Assembly (NCBI GenBank): GCA_012845835.1
Contig: JABAKD010000018.1
Span: 2,302,616-2,366,615 of the forward strand
Direction of reading: 5' to 3'
DNA: 64,000 nt
Source: Undaria pinnatifida
Taxonomy: Eukaryota > Sar > Phaeophyceae > Laminariales > Alariaceae
Position numbers and translations under genes: made by a program. Under the pieces are notes generated by a model. It had not been told where the DNA came from and made no database searches. It was given only the letters and a program-made list of their open reading frames with translations. Below are positions 43,226-54,250 of the stretch, piece after piece (within the stretch, counting starts at the first letter, position 1; every line of letters begins with the position of its first letter).

Positions 43226-43605
43226 GTACGTTATGAGGCTTAGTTTGGGTAAGCTATTGGTTAACCTTTTGCAAGCGGTCAAACGGACTAATACCCCACT
43301 AATTCTTTAACCAATGGCGCCGTCGACAGACCATGGGTTTTATGGATCGTGGGTTCGAGTCCCACATCCACCATAATAAACTTTTTCAGACTTTCCCCAT
43401 GTCGAACTTGAAAAATACTTTCCCCGGCATACCCAGGAGATGAAACGGCTTGGATATTAACGGGTCCGCCCGTGTATCCGGCCGACCTGCTATCCCGCCG
43501 TTTAAGGGGGGGATAGTGTTATAAGGCTTAGTTTGGGAAAAAAAGCCGTTAGTTAACCTTTTTTAAGTGGTCAAACGGACTAATACCCCTCTAATACCTT
43601 AACAT
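43225..43605 (+). repeat. Direct repeat (two units) with tRNA-like T-arm between
   Basis: GAGGCTTAGTTTGGGTAAGC, CGGTCAAACGGACTAATACC at 43232-43305 recur at 43520-43595. Between them, GTGGGTTCGAGTCCCAC (43348-43364) has the 5-bp stem and 7-base loop of a tRNA T-arm, followed by ATCCACCA. No matching acceptor 5' strand (GGTGGAT) or proper anticodon arm exists, so this is a tRNA relic or chance B box. Confidence 0.7.
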
Positions 43606-43904
43606 ATACGAAAACAGTTGTTTTGTTACTTCGTCATTTAGACCATGGGGGGGGGGGGGGGCAGTACGCCCTCCCCAGCATGCCCCCCGGGGCGAAAAAA
43701 AAAGGCGGTCTGAGACTAACAATGTGACCGCGCGGGTCTTTGGAGAGGGTACCTCTCAGTAGTAGTAGATTTCACGCTCTGTCATTGGCCGACGAGGGCT
43801 ATGTGGTGGTCCGCAGGTCGGGAACAAAATGACACAACAAAAATCGAAAAAGCGGCGCGGCCGCGTTTTTGGCCCGTTTTGGCCCGTTTTGGGTTCCGGG
43901 TCTT

Positions 43905-43985
43905 AGGTCAGGGGTTAGGATTAGGATTGTGGTTAGGGGTAGGGCTAACGTTAGGGTTAGGGGATGGGTTGGGGCTAGGCCCCGT
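43905..43985 (+). repeat. Telomere-like degenerate TTAGGG block
   Basis: GGGGTTAGGATTAGGATTGT, GGTTAGGGGTAGGGC, CGTTAGGGTTAGGGGATGGG. Interstitial, as at 52735-52762, 58835-58920 and 60350-60375. Confidence 0.75.
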
Positions 43986-44055
43986 ATCTTGATCGCCCAC
44001 CAGCAAGTGCTTCCTAGGTCGCAAACGCGAATAACGTGCCGCCGCGAAGGTTCGC

Positions 44056-44078
44056 GGGGGGGGGGGGGGGGGGGGGGA
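44056..44078. repeat. Poly-G run
   Basis: About 20 G with one A. Confidence 0.9.
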
Positions 44079-44230
44079 GGGGCAGATCGTTAGGCGAGGT
44101 CCGGTCTGAGTATGGCGATATCCCGATTCAAGGCCGCGGTCAAAATCGCTTCTTGGCGCGACTGGGTAATTTGCATTCAGAAGCAGCTGGAGTGAACAAG
44201 ACGGCTTCTTCCGACAAGGCAGTCATGTTG

Positions 44231-44521
44231 TTGCTACGATAGCTAGGTATATATATATTTTTCTACTTTGTTTTCTGAATGACGGGGCTTCTTGAGCCAA
44301 ATTCGTCGGAAATTGCCCATTTTCTTTCGTGTGAATAGATTCATTCTCGTTAGTGTACCGTATAGGCCATAGAATGTTTTTCATCGAGGTAGTCGCAGGT
44401 TTATTTTTATCCTCCGAATCGTTTTTTGGGAGAGGTCTATTAAGCTCCCGGATTCAGGAAAGCCTCTGGAGAGAAGTCGGAAAAAATACTTGGTGCACCT
44501 CCATATCGTGTAGCACACGTC
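44231..44521 (+). mobile_element. MITE (ACGATAGAGGT family)
   Basis: TTGCTACGATAGCTAGGTAT to ACCTCCATATCGTGTAGCAC, with CTTGAGCCAAATTCGTCGG. Confidence 0.7.
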
Positions 44522-44589
44522 CCTAAGCACGCCACCGCCTTCCTGGGGGCCTCCTACCTGTGGCCGTCGGAGAAAGCTTCCCCTTTGGT

Positions 44590-45095
44590 GTGTGGTTGGC
44601 GTATCAGGTTATCATCGAGGCTGGCATAGGTCGTCGGTTTCGTGAGTTCGAGTCCGGGCGTCGGGGTAAGCTTGCCCTTCGGTGTGTGGTTGGCATATCA
44701 GGTTATCATCGGGCCTGGTATAGGTTGTCGGTTTCGTGAAATCGAGTCCGGGCGTCGGGGCAACCCCTTCGGTGTGTGGTTGGCGTATCAGGTTATCGTC
44801 GAGCCTGGTATAATAGGTTGTCGGTTTCGTGAGTTCGAGCCCCCCGAGTGCATACTCGTACAAATCCGTGCAGGGACTTTTTCTTGTGCAAACAAGTTGA
44901 CTCGCGGAAAAAAGCCCGAGAGCGTGAGTAAGCAACACTCACTCGATGAATAATCGACGAGCAGCGGGATTGCTGAACCCAATATGCGCGACACGACTTG
45001 GAAGGCTCGAGAACGGGGGGGGCGGGGGGAGAAGGGACGACACCTGTGACCACGGTTTGTCTAGAAGCTGGAAAGTAGAAGTGTGTGGGAAAAAA
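44590..45095 (+). mobile_element. tRNA-derived SINE with a triplicated head
   Basis: The segment TGGTTGGCGTATCAGGTTAT, CATCGAGGCTGG, GGTCGTCGGTTTCGTGAGTT, CGAGTCCGGGCG occurs three times in tandem (about 44590, 44683 and 44772). Each has A- and B-box-like words. A single SINE body (GTGCATACTCGTACAAATCC to CTAGAAGCTGGAAAGTAGAA) follows. Confidence 0.8.
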
Positions 45096-45099
45096 AAGT

Positions 45100-45175
45100 A
45101 AAAATAATGGCGGGGAGGGGGGGTGGGGGGGGGGGTGTCGCAAGTTGAAGAGGGGGGGGGGGGGGCATTGTCAGA
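45100..45175. repeat. G-rich runs
   Basis: GGCGGGGAGGGGGGGTGGGG and a second G-run at 45152-45166. Confidence 0.9.
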
Positions 45176-45740
45176 AAACGAAAAAAAAAGATAGTCAAAC
45201 ACCGCGCAGGTAACCCCGGCATGGAAACCCAAAAAAGAGCTCAGAAGGTGTGTGTATAGCTTAGAACCGCTCTGATGCTAAGAAAAACAACATTTGGATA
45301 GTGTTGAAAAATGTCTGGTAGTCTATTTGGGTGAGATAAGCGAGGAGGAGGAGCAATCATAACGGAAGGGCGTGGAGGGTGGACAAGTCTAGCACGGAGT
45401 ACATTGTGTAGAGCTCGGAGACACGCGGTTAGTTAGTAGTGCGTGTCTGTGACGCATGAAATGTCCTAAAAAAGGGAGAATGAAACATGCCTGCCTGTTC
45501 TCTACACACTCCCAGAGACGGCTGAACAACCATCTCCTGCACCTCGGCGTACACTCAACTCAACTTGACGCGTCCAAACAGGCCGGCCACTCGCAACTTT
45601 TACGTTTTGTTTGCTTATTTGGGGAGGGGGGTTATAGACTATGCGGACGAAGCAAATACACTAGGAGGTCCTCGGTTTGACCCCATGACTGACCGCCCCC
45701 AACGCTAAACCTACGGTACCTCCACGGCAGGACTGCAGCG
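45176..45740 (+). other. Stretch without a recognised feature
   Basis: A 74-codon frame at 45456 has no family resemblance that I can see. Confidence 0.35.
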
Positions 45741-45741
45741 G

Positions 45742-46006
45742 GCGCGTGCTACGATAGAGGTAAGCAGTTTTCGTCTGAAATGGTTTCTGAATGACGGGGC
45801 TCCTTAACCCAAAATCGTCCGAATTTGGCAGTTTTTTTTTTGCACAATTTTCGTGGTATACCTAGAGGCGATGGGATTCTTTTTTCTATCCGTTAGTAGT
45901 TTTTATTTTTTCTCCAAATATCACTTTTTGGGAGACCTCTCTTAAGCTCCCGAAACGGGCAACCCCCCGAACAAAACGTGGTGCACCTGCATCGTAGCAT
46001 GCGTTA
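45742..46006 (+). mobile_element. MITE (ACGATAGAGGT family)
   Basis: GCGTGCTACGATAGAGGTAA to CACCTGCATCGTAGCATGCG; GACGGGGCTCCTTAACCCAA, AAATCGTCCG inside. Confidence 0.85.
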
Positions 46007-46065
46007 GCGGAAGTTTCTGAGCTCTCTCCTGACACGAAGCCTTGAGTATTTTGGTATGGAGCAAA

Positions 46066-46364
46066 CGCTACGATAGAGGTGCATACCGCGTTTTTTCTGG
46101 GCAACTTCCTCAATTTCGGGCAGCTCAAGACCCACTTCCCAAAAAAAACTGATTTGGAGGAAAATAAAACTGCTTCGTACACATACGATGGAATGAACAA
46201 AATGCCACATGTGGCCTAGGTACACGACGAGATATATCGTTGCTAAAATAAAATGGTTTTTTAATTTCGACGATTTTGAGTTAAGGAGCCCCGTCATTCA
46301 AAAATAAAAAAAATTAGCCGAAAAAAAAGGTAAACCTTAGCAATACCTCTATCGTAGCACGCGT
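46066..46364 (-). mobile_element. MITE (ACGATAGAGGT family), reverse
   Basis: ACGCTACGATAGAGGTGCAT to CCTCTATCGTAGCACGCGTG; TCGACGATTTTGAGTTAAGG inside. Confidence 0.85.
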
Positions 46365-46403
46365 GTCATTTTAGTATGTTAAGGCCCGAAGGAGGCCTTG
46401 GAT

Positions 46404-46703
46404 ACGTGCTACGATAGGAGGCATTATTAGCACTTACTTTTTGGTTATTATTATTTTTTTTTTCGGAGAATGGCGGGGACTCTTCTTGACCCAAAAAATC
46501 GGGAGAATGTGTTAGTCTTTGTTGTGGCGCGTGAGGAATGATGCTTTTTTTTTTGGTACGCCCTGGGGGGGGGGCATAGGAATTTTTCCGTCGGGTTGCG
46601 CGCGAGCTTTTGTGGTATGTTGAGCTCCACAATCGGTTTTTGGTGGGGGTGGGGAATAGAGTGGGTCAAGAGCGAGGTGTGCACTTCTACAAACCCGTAG
46701 CGA
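46404..46703 (+). mobile_element. MITE (ACGATAGAGGT family), diverged
   Basis: ATACGTGCTACGATAGGAGG to GTGCACTTCTACAAACCCGT. Three family members lie end to end from 45742. Confidence 0.65.
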
Positions 46704-47049
46704 ATATTGAGGATATATATCCACCGTGCTACTGGTAAAACGGAGCATCAGTTAGTCCATTGTAGCCTATCGATGGCGGTGTTGTTCACATGTCACACAC
46801 AGCTATCTGGGAATGAATGCGTAGCTCGTACCTGCTAGAGGACACAGCGCAGCCCATGACGTGGTGGTAGAATACACGACGACTCGTACACGCTCGAGTG
46901 AGTTACGCCAGACAGACGTGTTCATTGTAGCATTCTCCAGAAAAAAATGGATGCACCCCTGCTTCTGGCAGCACGTGTCGAACGATGAAGCGTCTGTTAA
47001 ACTCGCCAAAAACACAGAATAAACTCCTCTTTTTGGGGTGAGTGTGTTA

Positions 47050-47210
47050 TGAAGTGATCGTAGAGGTTATCTACAGGCCATAGATAAGACGTAACGACGA
47101 GTGAGTGTTGTGGAGTGGTCTCTCCGCCGTATATTCATCTATAGGCTATAGATAAGACGTGACACGATGCCAGTTCTTCTAGATGAACTCTGCGTGGTGT
47201 GTTTTGACCC
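47050..47210 (+). repeat. Tandem GGCCATAGATAAGACGT repeat
   Basis: TATCTACAGGCCATAGATAA, GACGTAACGACG then TCTATAGGCTATAGATAAGA, CGTGACACGATGCCAGTTCT. The last part recurs near 51110-51140. Confidence 0.75.
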
Positions 47211-47399
47211 CAGTTTGGCTTCACAAACGCATATTAATCGTGTTTGCTGCCTTGCGCCGTTCATATTTCCCGGCAAGCCCGCTGTAGGACGAACGTCTTT
47301 GAAACGTACCGCCGTCTAGTAAGTAGTTCTCACAAGCTAGCCTGTGTCGAGGTCTCTTGTTATGGACCCCCCCCCCCCTTTGTAAGGCTACCGTACGTC

Positions 47400-48650
47400 G
47401 CCATGACACGACACTAGTCTTCTTTATTTTGATGTTTTCCTCCTTTTTCTGTTACTCTCCCAAGGGTTGATGCACGGTATATCGACCCCGTTTTTCCGCC
47501 TTGAGGTACCCCGCTACACGGTGTTCTTTTTGTTGTGGTTTTCTCCGCTGCCTGGTCTCTTATTGGAACGAGACACCTCCAGCTTTGCTTCGAGGTGCAC
47601 GAGATCTTCTTGCCGATCCCGTTTTCGGCTTGCTTTGTTCACGGCTGAATAGCGTTGATGCGTCAGCTGGCATTGCTCCTGCTATGACCTACCCGGTAGT
47701 CTTTCCGGGCGTCACGATGGCGATCCTCTCTCTCTCTCGCTGGTTTTCGGTAGTACCTTCTGCCTTCTGAGCCGATGCTTCAGTTCGTGTTTGTTTGCGT
47801 AGCGCTTTCGGGTGACTGCACCATATATTATTTGTTTTTGGTCCTGGTACAGTAGTCTACTCAGTTTCGCTTCGCAGGGTGCTCTGTTGTTGACCCTCTC
47901 GTTTCAGCTTTCCGGCTTATCCCACGCCCCCAGTGCCCCCGTTTCGGTGTTGTCTTTTTCCGTGTTGTCGCGACGTGCTTCGGAAGCCCGGTGTGTGTTC
48001 CGTTTTACAGCTCGATGGAAGATTTATGCTCGTCTTCTCGGTCCAACCTTGCGGCCCCCGCTTCGAGTACTTCTTAGCCCGTACTTTTTTTTTCTTTTCG
48101 ACCGTAGCTAGGGTCGGGGGGGCGGGGTCCCCTTTGGGACCTTTTTCTTCGAAATGGCTCAGAACCACTCGCGCGAGTGCCCCCCCCTCTTCCTCGACTT
48201 AGCGGGCACAAGTGTTTTGCACTTTTTTTCAAGTATGTGACACTATGTACATATTCATTCGAAATACAACGGTAAGCTAGCTACGCTGCGCCACAAAAAA
48301 CCGCCCAAAGTCTTCGGGGTCCGCGAGGTACAGAAATCGCTTCGTGCGAGGAGTGGGTCCAGTCCGGTCGGGAAAAGGGGGCACCCCCCACCTACCGTAC
48401 CCTTGTTCGGCCCGACGTCAGCCTTCCAGGTCCAATATTGAAGGCACTGGCACTAGCTCTCTTAGTGTGTCCTGCCTTCTCCCTTGGCTTTCGACCAATG
48501 GCCCTACGGTCACCCCCCTGGGGCCCACGTTACATGCCTCAAATGTGTTCCCCGATCGCAGCGGTGAAACGTGATTTCGTTGTACGCTCTTTGAGCTTTT
48601 AAGTTTTTGTACTATTATATATTTTGTTTCCCTTGGCATCCTTAACGCTC
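47400..48650. other. Pyrimidine-rich island free of known repeats
   Basis: The + strand is rich in TTC/CTT and GC-balanced, and lacks the families above except a CACTCGCGCGAGTG word at 48166. No frame longer than about 100 codons, no family recognised. Confidence 0.4.
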
Positions 48651-48762
48651 AGTTGCCTAGCCCCTCTCGCGCTTTCGTCCAGCTCGGTTGCACTGTTGGA
48701 ATGTCGCAAGACTTAACAGACCATATTTCGAGAGCTTCCGCTGCTGTGAGCTTTGTAGGTCG

Positions 48763-49055
48763 AAGACTCCCACGCGGTAGGGATGCAGCAGATTCTAAGA
48801 ACTTTCTGTGAGCTCCTAGCAGGAGGAGTAGCTTGCTCAATATCTCACCATCGCCGTAAAACATGACTTGGAAGGCGTTCATTCGAGCGCAACCCGACCA
48901 AGCTTCTATGCCCTAGTCAAACTAAAACAAACCATACCTGTAAACTTACTTGACTAATGACTAACCGCTAGTTCCTCAATTGAGGAGCTCAGCCGGCCAG
49001 AGGTATACCTTTTTTTGGCTCAAAGCGCGCGACCCCAACCTACCGCGGGACGACT
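48763..49055 (+). mobile_element. GAGYCATCCCACGG MITE
   Basis: GACTCCCACGCGGTAGGGAT to CTACCGCGGGACGACTC; GACCAAGCTTCTATGCCC and TTGAGGAGCTCAG inside. Confidence 0.7.
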
Positions 49056-49323
49056 CGACTCGCTCACAGGGTTAATAGTCTTGCAAGAGAGGCGGGTCTT
49101 CGCCTATTTTGCGAGGTGTGGTGGAAATCAATATATACTTCGTATGTAGATAGGGCCCTTGTCTTGTGTGTTCGATTATTAGCAGCCTCGTCTTCGCCCC
49201 CCCTCTTCTTCCAACTTCTCGGTGTTATGTTTGACGTCATTATATAATTGTGGTATGATCTGCATGCTCGACTATGCAGGGTGGGATAATGTTATTAACG
49301 CAAAAAGAAAATCAAAAACGTGC

Positions 49324-49460
49324 ACTTCAGCTGTGAGATCGACCAAGAATAATTTGACCAAAACTCAGCTTTGCAAGCTGCGGGTGAAACTTCAATCGCG
49401 CGTGTTACAGGTTGTGTATACCCTCGCGAAGGAGACAGGTCGGTGACTCCTCTGCTAATG
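49324..49460 (+). repeat. CAGCTGTGAG repeat, extended form
   Basis: CTTCAGCTGTGAGATCGACC, AACTCAGCTTTGCAAGCTGC, CGCGCGTGTTACAGG, GGTCGGTGACTCC. Extended copies: 50907-51020, 52489-52615, 60849-60975. Confidence 0.85.
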
Positions 49461-49970
49461 CTAGCGTCAACAGGACTAAGACGTTCAGCCTCGTTCTGCG
49501 CACGGAAACTTTAAAAACCGCATCGAGTGGGACAAAACCAGACATCTGCGGAATTCATGCAAACAACAGATAATTGTGATAGTAGTGTGAGTTAACTTTT
49601 GGAGTGGGCGGGGGCTACTTGGGTCTACCAAGGTTGTACACAAGTTCCTGTGTACTCCATGTATATGTGGCACGCTAGCGGAGGTCCAGCCCGGGCCTGA
49701 TGCTCGGGTCGTTAGTGATATCGAGTCTTTATAGAACACGCGGTGGTCGTCGATCGCTATTGTTCTGAAGGGATCTCTATGTTGCTCTTGATGTAATTGC
49801 AAGGGCACACTCCCACACCTGTATTGATCGAATGGAGACCGACACGTGAGGTCTGGCGATCTGTATCAGACGTCGCGCGGTGCACATTTGGTCCTAAAGC
49901 TCTTTGAGCGCCCATTTCGCACACTACTAGGGAATACACAAACATGAGCGTGGATCCCAAAACCCCAGAG
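49460..49970 (+). other. Stretch without a recognised feature
   Basis: It starts with CGTTCTGCGCACGGAAACTT, also found at 51053 and, diverged, at 61027 and 61205; otherwise unnamed. Confidence 0.4.
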
Positions 49971-50229
49971 ACGCGTGCTACGATAGAGGCAGCACTTTTT
50001 TTGGTCTGAAATGGTTTCTGAACGACGGGGCTCCTTAACCCAAAATCGTCGGAAAATACGCCCCCTTAATTTTTGCATGGTTCTCGTTGTGTACCTAAGC
50101 CACGGGATTTTTAATCTTGTGGCAGTTATACATTTTCTCCAAATCGGTTTGGGGAGAGGTTCCTAGGCTCCCAAAATGAGGAACCTTAGAAAAAAAAAAG
50201 CGGTGCACACCTCTATCGTAGCATGCGTC
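49971..50229 (+). mobile_element. MITE (ACGATAGAGGT family)
   Basis: ACGCGTGCTACGATAGAGGC to ACCTCTATCGTAGCATGCGT; one of the best-preserved copies. Confidence 0.88.
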
Positions 50230-50276
50230 TAGGCCTCTGCACCCCCTACAGAGACAAGCTCTTGCGATAAAGCATA

Positions 50277-50524
50277 GAGCCATCCCACGGTGGAGGTGCA
50301 GCATGAAGTCCCTGAGCTCCTCACATGAGGAACTCAACATCTCACCCGAAAAATGTCCTCGAAGGCATTCGTCCGCACCACCCGACCAAGCTTCTATGCC
50401 TTAGCCCTAAAACAATGTGTACTCGTGAAATTGCTTCACAAACCGGTAGTTCCTCACATGAGGAGCTCAGTTGGCCAGGGACGTTTTGTCGCAAAAAGGT
50501 GCAAACACTATCGTGGGATGACTC
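50277..50524 (+). mobile_element. GAGYCATCCCACGG MITE with 4-bp target duplication
   Basis: GAGCCATCCCACGGTGGAGG to ACTATCGTGGGATGACTC. CATA flanks it on both sides (50273-50276 and 50525-50528). Two inner palindromes GAGCTCCTCACATGAGGAAC lie one near each end. Confidence 0.88.
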
Positions 50525-50906
50525 CATAATGATCTAAGGTGCTTGTCGCCGCGTGGCCGATTGCCTTGGTTATTCCCGACAGCCTCCATGGATATTTCTG
50601 GGTAGAGCAACCGCAGATAACAAATTAGCCTACCTGAAAAGGTGTTGGGGTCGAAATCGGGATCGTGAAAAGCACAGAACGACTTCGTCCATAATTTGTG
50701 ACAACTGTTGTGAATGTTCATCGGGATTACGTACAGCGAACAAGAAACTCCCGGATGGGTCGACTCCCCCGGGGAGTCGACGTGTTTGAACGGGCATCAC
50801 TAAAAGCGCGAGCTGTACACGACCATTAGGTTTCTCGGGATACTCAGGCTACTACGTGGGGCCAGGCACTGAGCGCTTGGTATTTGAAAAAATATGAAAT
50901 GCACGT

Positions 50907-51160
50907 TAGCGCTGTTAGATCAACCAAAGAGGAATTTCATCAAAACCCAGCTTTGCAAGCTGTGTGTGATACTTCGATCGCGGGTGTTACTCTCGTGAAG
51001 GATACGGGTCGGTGACTCCCATGCTAGTCCCAGGACTAAGACGTTCAGCCTTGTTCTGCGCACGGAAACTGCTATTGCGTGCCCTCCGTAGATGTAGAGG
51101 CTATATACAAGAAGACGTGACACGACGCCAGTTGTTTTTGATGCACTGCGTGATGTTTCA
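50907..51160 (+). repeat. CAGCTGTGAG repeat, extended, diverged start
   Basis: GCGCTGTTAGATCAACCAAA, CAGCTTTGCAAGCTGTGTGT, GGTCGGTGACTCC, TTCAGCCTTGTTCTGCGCAC, AAGACGTGACACGACGCCAG. Confidence 0.75.
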
Positions 51161-51254
51161 TGCTATGGTGTGTCATAGATCTCGTAGATGGTTCCCATAT
51201 AGATAGAGTAAACGCTTTCATGGCAAATGCATCGCACCCCGGGCTAGGAGACTT

Positions 51255-51345
51255 TCTTCTGGTACTCCATCCTTTGGTACTCACTCTATCGTCTGGTACT
51301 CTCATCTTCTGGTACTCTATCCTTTGGTACTCCGGTGTCTCTGGT
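51255..51345 (+). repeat. TGGTACTC tandem repeat, unit about 18 bp
   Basis: TTCTGGTACTCCATCCTTTG, GTACTCACTCTATCGTC and further GGTACTC units. Confidence 0.85.
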
Positions 51346-51469
51346 TCCCTACCTGTAATGATCAACATCTAAGCAACCATATCTGCCTTGCCTCATGGCA
51401 TCCTTCACCATAGAGTTCTCCATGTTATCGACGGTACCCCGCACACGAGTTGTCCACTTATGCGGTAGG

Positions 51470-52450
51470 GGTGGGATTTGGCCCAGGTGGGATCTCAGGT
51501 CCGGAAATAGTGTGCCAAGCGGGGCCTGCTTGGTTTTCCCACGTTTTCCACTGGGCTGGGGGGTGCATTCCCTAAACGTTATGGGCTATGGGCTAACGCC
51601 CGAATGGGTAGTGCGGACCGTAACTGGATTAGGTCCAGTCGAAGGCTTGTTTCATCATGGCCGGGGGTTTTGTTAGGGGGCAATATTGCGCAAGTTTTTC
51701 ACACTAACCGAAAGGATGACGTTCCGGGTGGCTATCTCTCTACCGCACCTGGTCACCAGGGAGCACATCGGCTCGACACACTCACGCATTCGTATGCAAC
51801 GGCAGCTGTCGCTGCCGGAGCAGTAACGGTCACCGCCGGCAGGGGCAGCTCGCGCTTTCGGTACCCACGGAAACTAACGGACATGCCAGCTAGCGCTGGA
51901 CTACGAACACAATAGAGTTAAATTGAGACATGTATGGGAATACGTGGAAGTGTGGTGAGCTTAAGCTTTGTTTTTCCCTATCCGCTGGAGGGTAACAAAA
52001 AACGACAACGTCATGATCTATACCATGGTATATGATACCAAGTGGAGGGCTCTACCATACAAGTATTGCCACTGGAAGACATGCAAATCGTGGTGGTCCA
52101 CATTTTTTCGGAATTGTCGTCCGCACTTCGGAAAGTTCTGGCAAGATGCGATGAGAATAATGTGGCGCTAAGCCGGTATCGGTCTATACTGCAACGGCCA
52201 TCGCGCAGAGTTCATGTTCCAGGGGGAGGTTTTGTAGCTTGGCGTGGTACGCAGATCGGACCGTGGTCTGGGGTTCAGGCGTTTCTTTTTATCACAATGT
52301 TTCATGGCTCGATACTATTATAGTATTGTGAAAGCTGCGCAGCATCCGCCGCCGCCGCCACCGCTCGTTTCGCGTTGTTTCTGGACTGTTTTGGCCCGCT
52401 TCGGAAGGAGGCAGGCGCCTTTTTACCAGTCTCAATCTTACGCGAAATCA
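51470..52450 (+). repeat. Long dispersed segment, copy 1
   Basis: Shared with 55190-55925 and 59690-60180: GTGGTCCACATTTTTTCGGA, AGTTCTGGCAAGATGCGATG, GCGTGGTACGCAGATCGGAC, TTTCGCGTTGTTTCTGGACT, TTTTGGCCCGCTTCGGA. The copies differ by insertions. A GCTAGCTGG repeat lies inside at 51870-51990. No coding frame is conserved across copies. Confidence 0.7.
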
Positions 52451-52488
52451 TACCGGGTAGCAGATAATATATAAAAATAAAAATACAC

Positions 52489-52615
52489 TCCAGCTGTGAG
52501 ATCGAAGATTTTGTCGAAACTCATCTTTGCAAGTTGTGTGTGATACTCCGATCGCGCGTATTACGGGTTGTGTGTCCTCATTAAGGATATAGGTCGGCGA
52601 CTCCCCTTGCAACTA
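52489..52615 (+). repeat. CAGCTGTGAG repeat, extended form
   Basis: CTCCAGCTGTGAGATCGAAG, AACTCATCTTTGCAAGTTGT, GATCGCGCGTATTACGGG, GGTCGGCGACTCC. Confidence 0.85.
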
Positions 52616-52734
52616 CCAAATATATTTTGCACTTATAGGGGTGATGTAGGCTGTTTAGTTGTTCTTGAGTTTTCGTGCTTTTTTTTTTCGAATCACGAAG
52701 AAAGGGCCTCGACCCATCGCCACCCAACCCTAAT

Positions 52735-52802
52735 GCTGTGATCCTAACCCTAACCTAACCCCCGCCCAAGGCTATACGGTTGGGGGGGGGGGGGGGGGGG
52801 GG
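52735..52802. repeat. Telomere-like words and poly-G
   Basis: GATCCTAACCCTAACCTAAC, then about 20 G from 52782. Confidence 0.75.
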
Positions 52803-53039
52803 TACCCCTTTCGGGCACTTTTTTCAGTGGCTCGGTGTCACTCGCGCGAGTGACACCCTCCCCCCCTGTTCTTTGCGGTGTCACAGTCTTTTTCGTGCTC
52901 TGTTTACCATGCATTCTCGAAATTGATACGAAAAGGGACATGCATATATATATATATGGTTGTCTGCGCTGCACAAAAAAAAAACGATGAACGAACGTGG
53001 TTTTGTCAGTGAGGTCCAGCGTCACTCGCGCGACTGCCT

Positions 53040-53049
53040 CGACAACAAG

Positions 53050-53089
<40 letters not shown>

Positions 53090-53118
53090 GCAACAACAAC
53101 AACAACAACAACAACAAG
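53040..53118 (+). repeat. (AAC)n microsatellite
   Basis: About 24 AAC units with one AGC. Confidence 0.95.
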
Positions 53119-53384
53119 CTCAAACCCGGTAGTAGCGAAAGTTGGGGGTAACTCCCCTGCCTTGGTTCCCCCCCCCCCTCCTTTTTTTTTGTTCTTCGTC
53201 CCATTTATCATCCTTCGCAGTGGTAACTCTGATCCGGGGTCACATATCGAGCCCTCCTCCCCCCTCCCCAATACGTACGGTGCATCCCTTTATTCTTGAC
53301 GCGGGGAAGAAAATAAATCGGCGTTTTCTTCCCTCGTCGACTCGCGTTGAATTGTAAACCCGGGATATGAAATAACTTCTCCCC

Positions 53385-53560
53385 GTCCGACCGGCGAGCG
53401 ACTTCGTCCCCGTTTTTTTTCTGGAAAATCTGACAAGAATGTGCAGGCCACGTCCGCAAAGCGAAATGTATGTGGTACTTCAACCTGCCGTATCTGGGTA
53501 TATGATTTGTGGGCGGAGAACACGGGAAAAACCAAATATTGTTGTACGACTGCGTTGTTT
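53385..53560 (+). repeat. CCGTCCGACCGGCGAGCGAC repeat
   Basis: CCGTCCGACCGGCGAGCGAC, GGAAAATCTGAC, GTGCAGGCCACGTC; copies at 57711-57850 and 60404-60520. Confidence 0.7.
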
Positions 53561-53675
53561 AAAGGCATTGGCTATAGGGTCCAAGAGTCGTTTCTAATGA
53601 CCAAACGAAATTTCCCAACACTTGCTATTTTGGCAAGAAAAAAAGGGCAACCTTTGTTTTACTTTTTTTTTTAAT

Positions 53676-53815
53676 TCTCCGGCGGATGGGGAAAAATAAA
53701 GCTTTAGCTCACCACGCTTCCACGTATTTCGATACGCGTCGTGTGTCGATTTAACTCAGATGCTTTCGCACCCCAACGCTAGCTGGCGCACCCTTCGGAT
53801 CCCAGTGTAGGTATA
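53676..53815 (+). repeat. GCTAGCTGG dispersed repeat
   Basis: CTCCGGCGGATGGGGAAAAA, TTTAGCTCACCACGCTTCCA, CGCACCCCAACGCTAGCTGG. Confidence 0.75.
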
Positions 53816-53889
53816 GCGTAGGCTGTCCCTATTATTCGGCAGGCTATGTAAGATTTATCGTTTCCACGCACAGATTGAGTTGCCCCGCC

Positions 53890-53913
53890 CGCCCCCCCCC
53901 CCCCCCCCCCCCC
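53890..53913. repeat. Poly-C run
   Basis: About 24 C. Confidence 0.95.
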
Positions 53914-54182
53914 TGCTCCGTCTTGTTCAAACCAATGCCCCCACGCGCTTCAAAGTTCTGCTCTCCCCTCATCGGTTATACGACTTTCAGGATACACTTG
54001 GTAAACTGACGCATTTCCTTCCACAGCTGTCAGATTTTGTCCCCCTCAAAAACGGGTTTTATAGTTTACGCGCACAGACTGACTAACATCACCCTCTTGA
54101 CCCCGATGCTACACTGTAGCTCCAAGGGAAGTCGCCGACCTATACCCTTAATGAGGACACGCAACCCGCAATATGCGCGATC

Positions 54183-54250
54183 GGAGTATCACACACAGCT
54201 TGCAAATATGAGTTTCGACAAAATATTCGATCTCACAGCTGGAGGAGTGT
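54183..54250 (-). repeat. CAGCTGTGAG repeat
   Basis: The minus strand: CCAGCTGTGAGATCGAATAT, GTCGAAACTCATATTTGCAA, GCTGTGTGTGATACTCCGAT. Confidence 0.85.

Noticed and set aside
43316-43372. tRNA gene ending in TTCGAGTCCCACATCCACCA
   Set aside because: Only the T-arm pairs. There is no acceptor partner (GGTGGAT), no D-arm and no anticodon loop with U33.
44590-44840. Three tRNA genes in tandem
   Set aside because: A- and B-box-like words are present but no acceptor stem or anticodon arm closes, and a SINE body follows.
47400-48650. Unrecognised gene in the repeat-poor island
   Set aside because: Several medium frames on both strands, but none with plausible splice partners or known motifs. 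Left as an unexplained region.
52960-53299. Thr/Asn-rich frames near 53 kb
   Set aside because: Translations of the AAC microsatellite.
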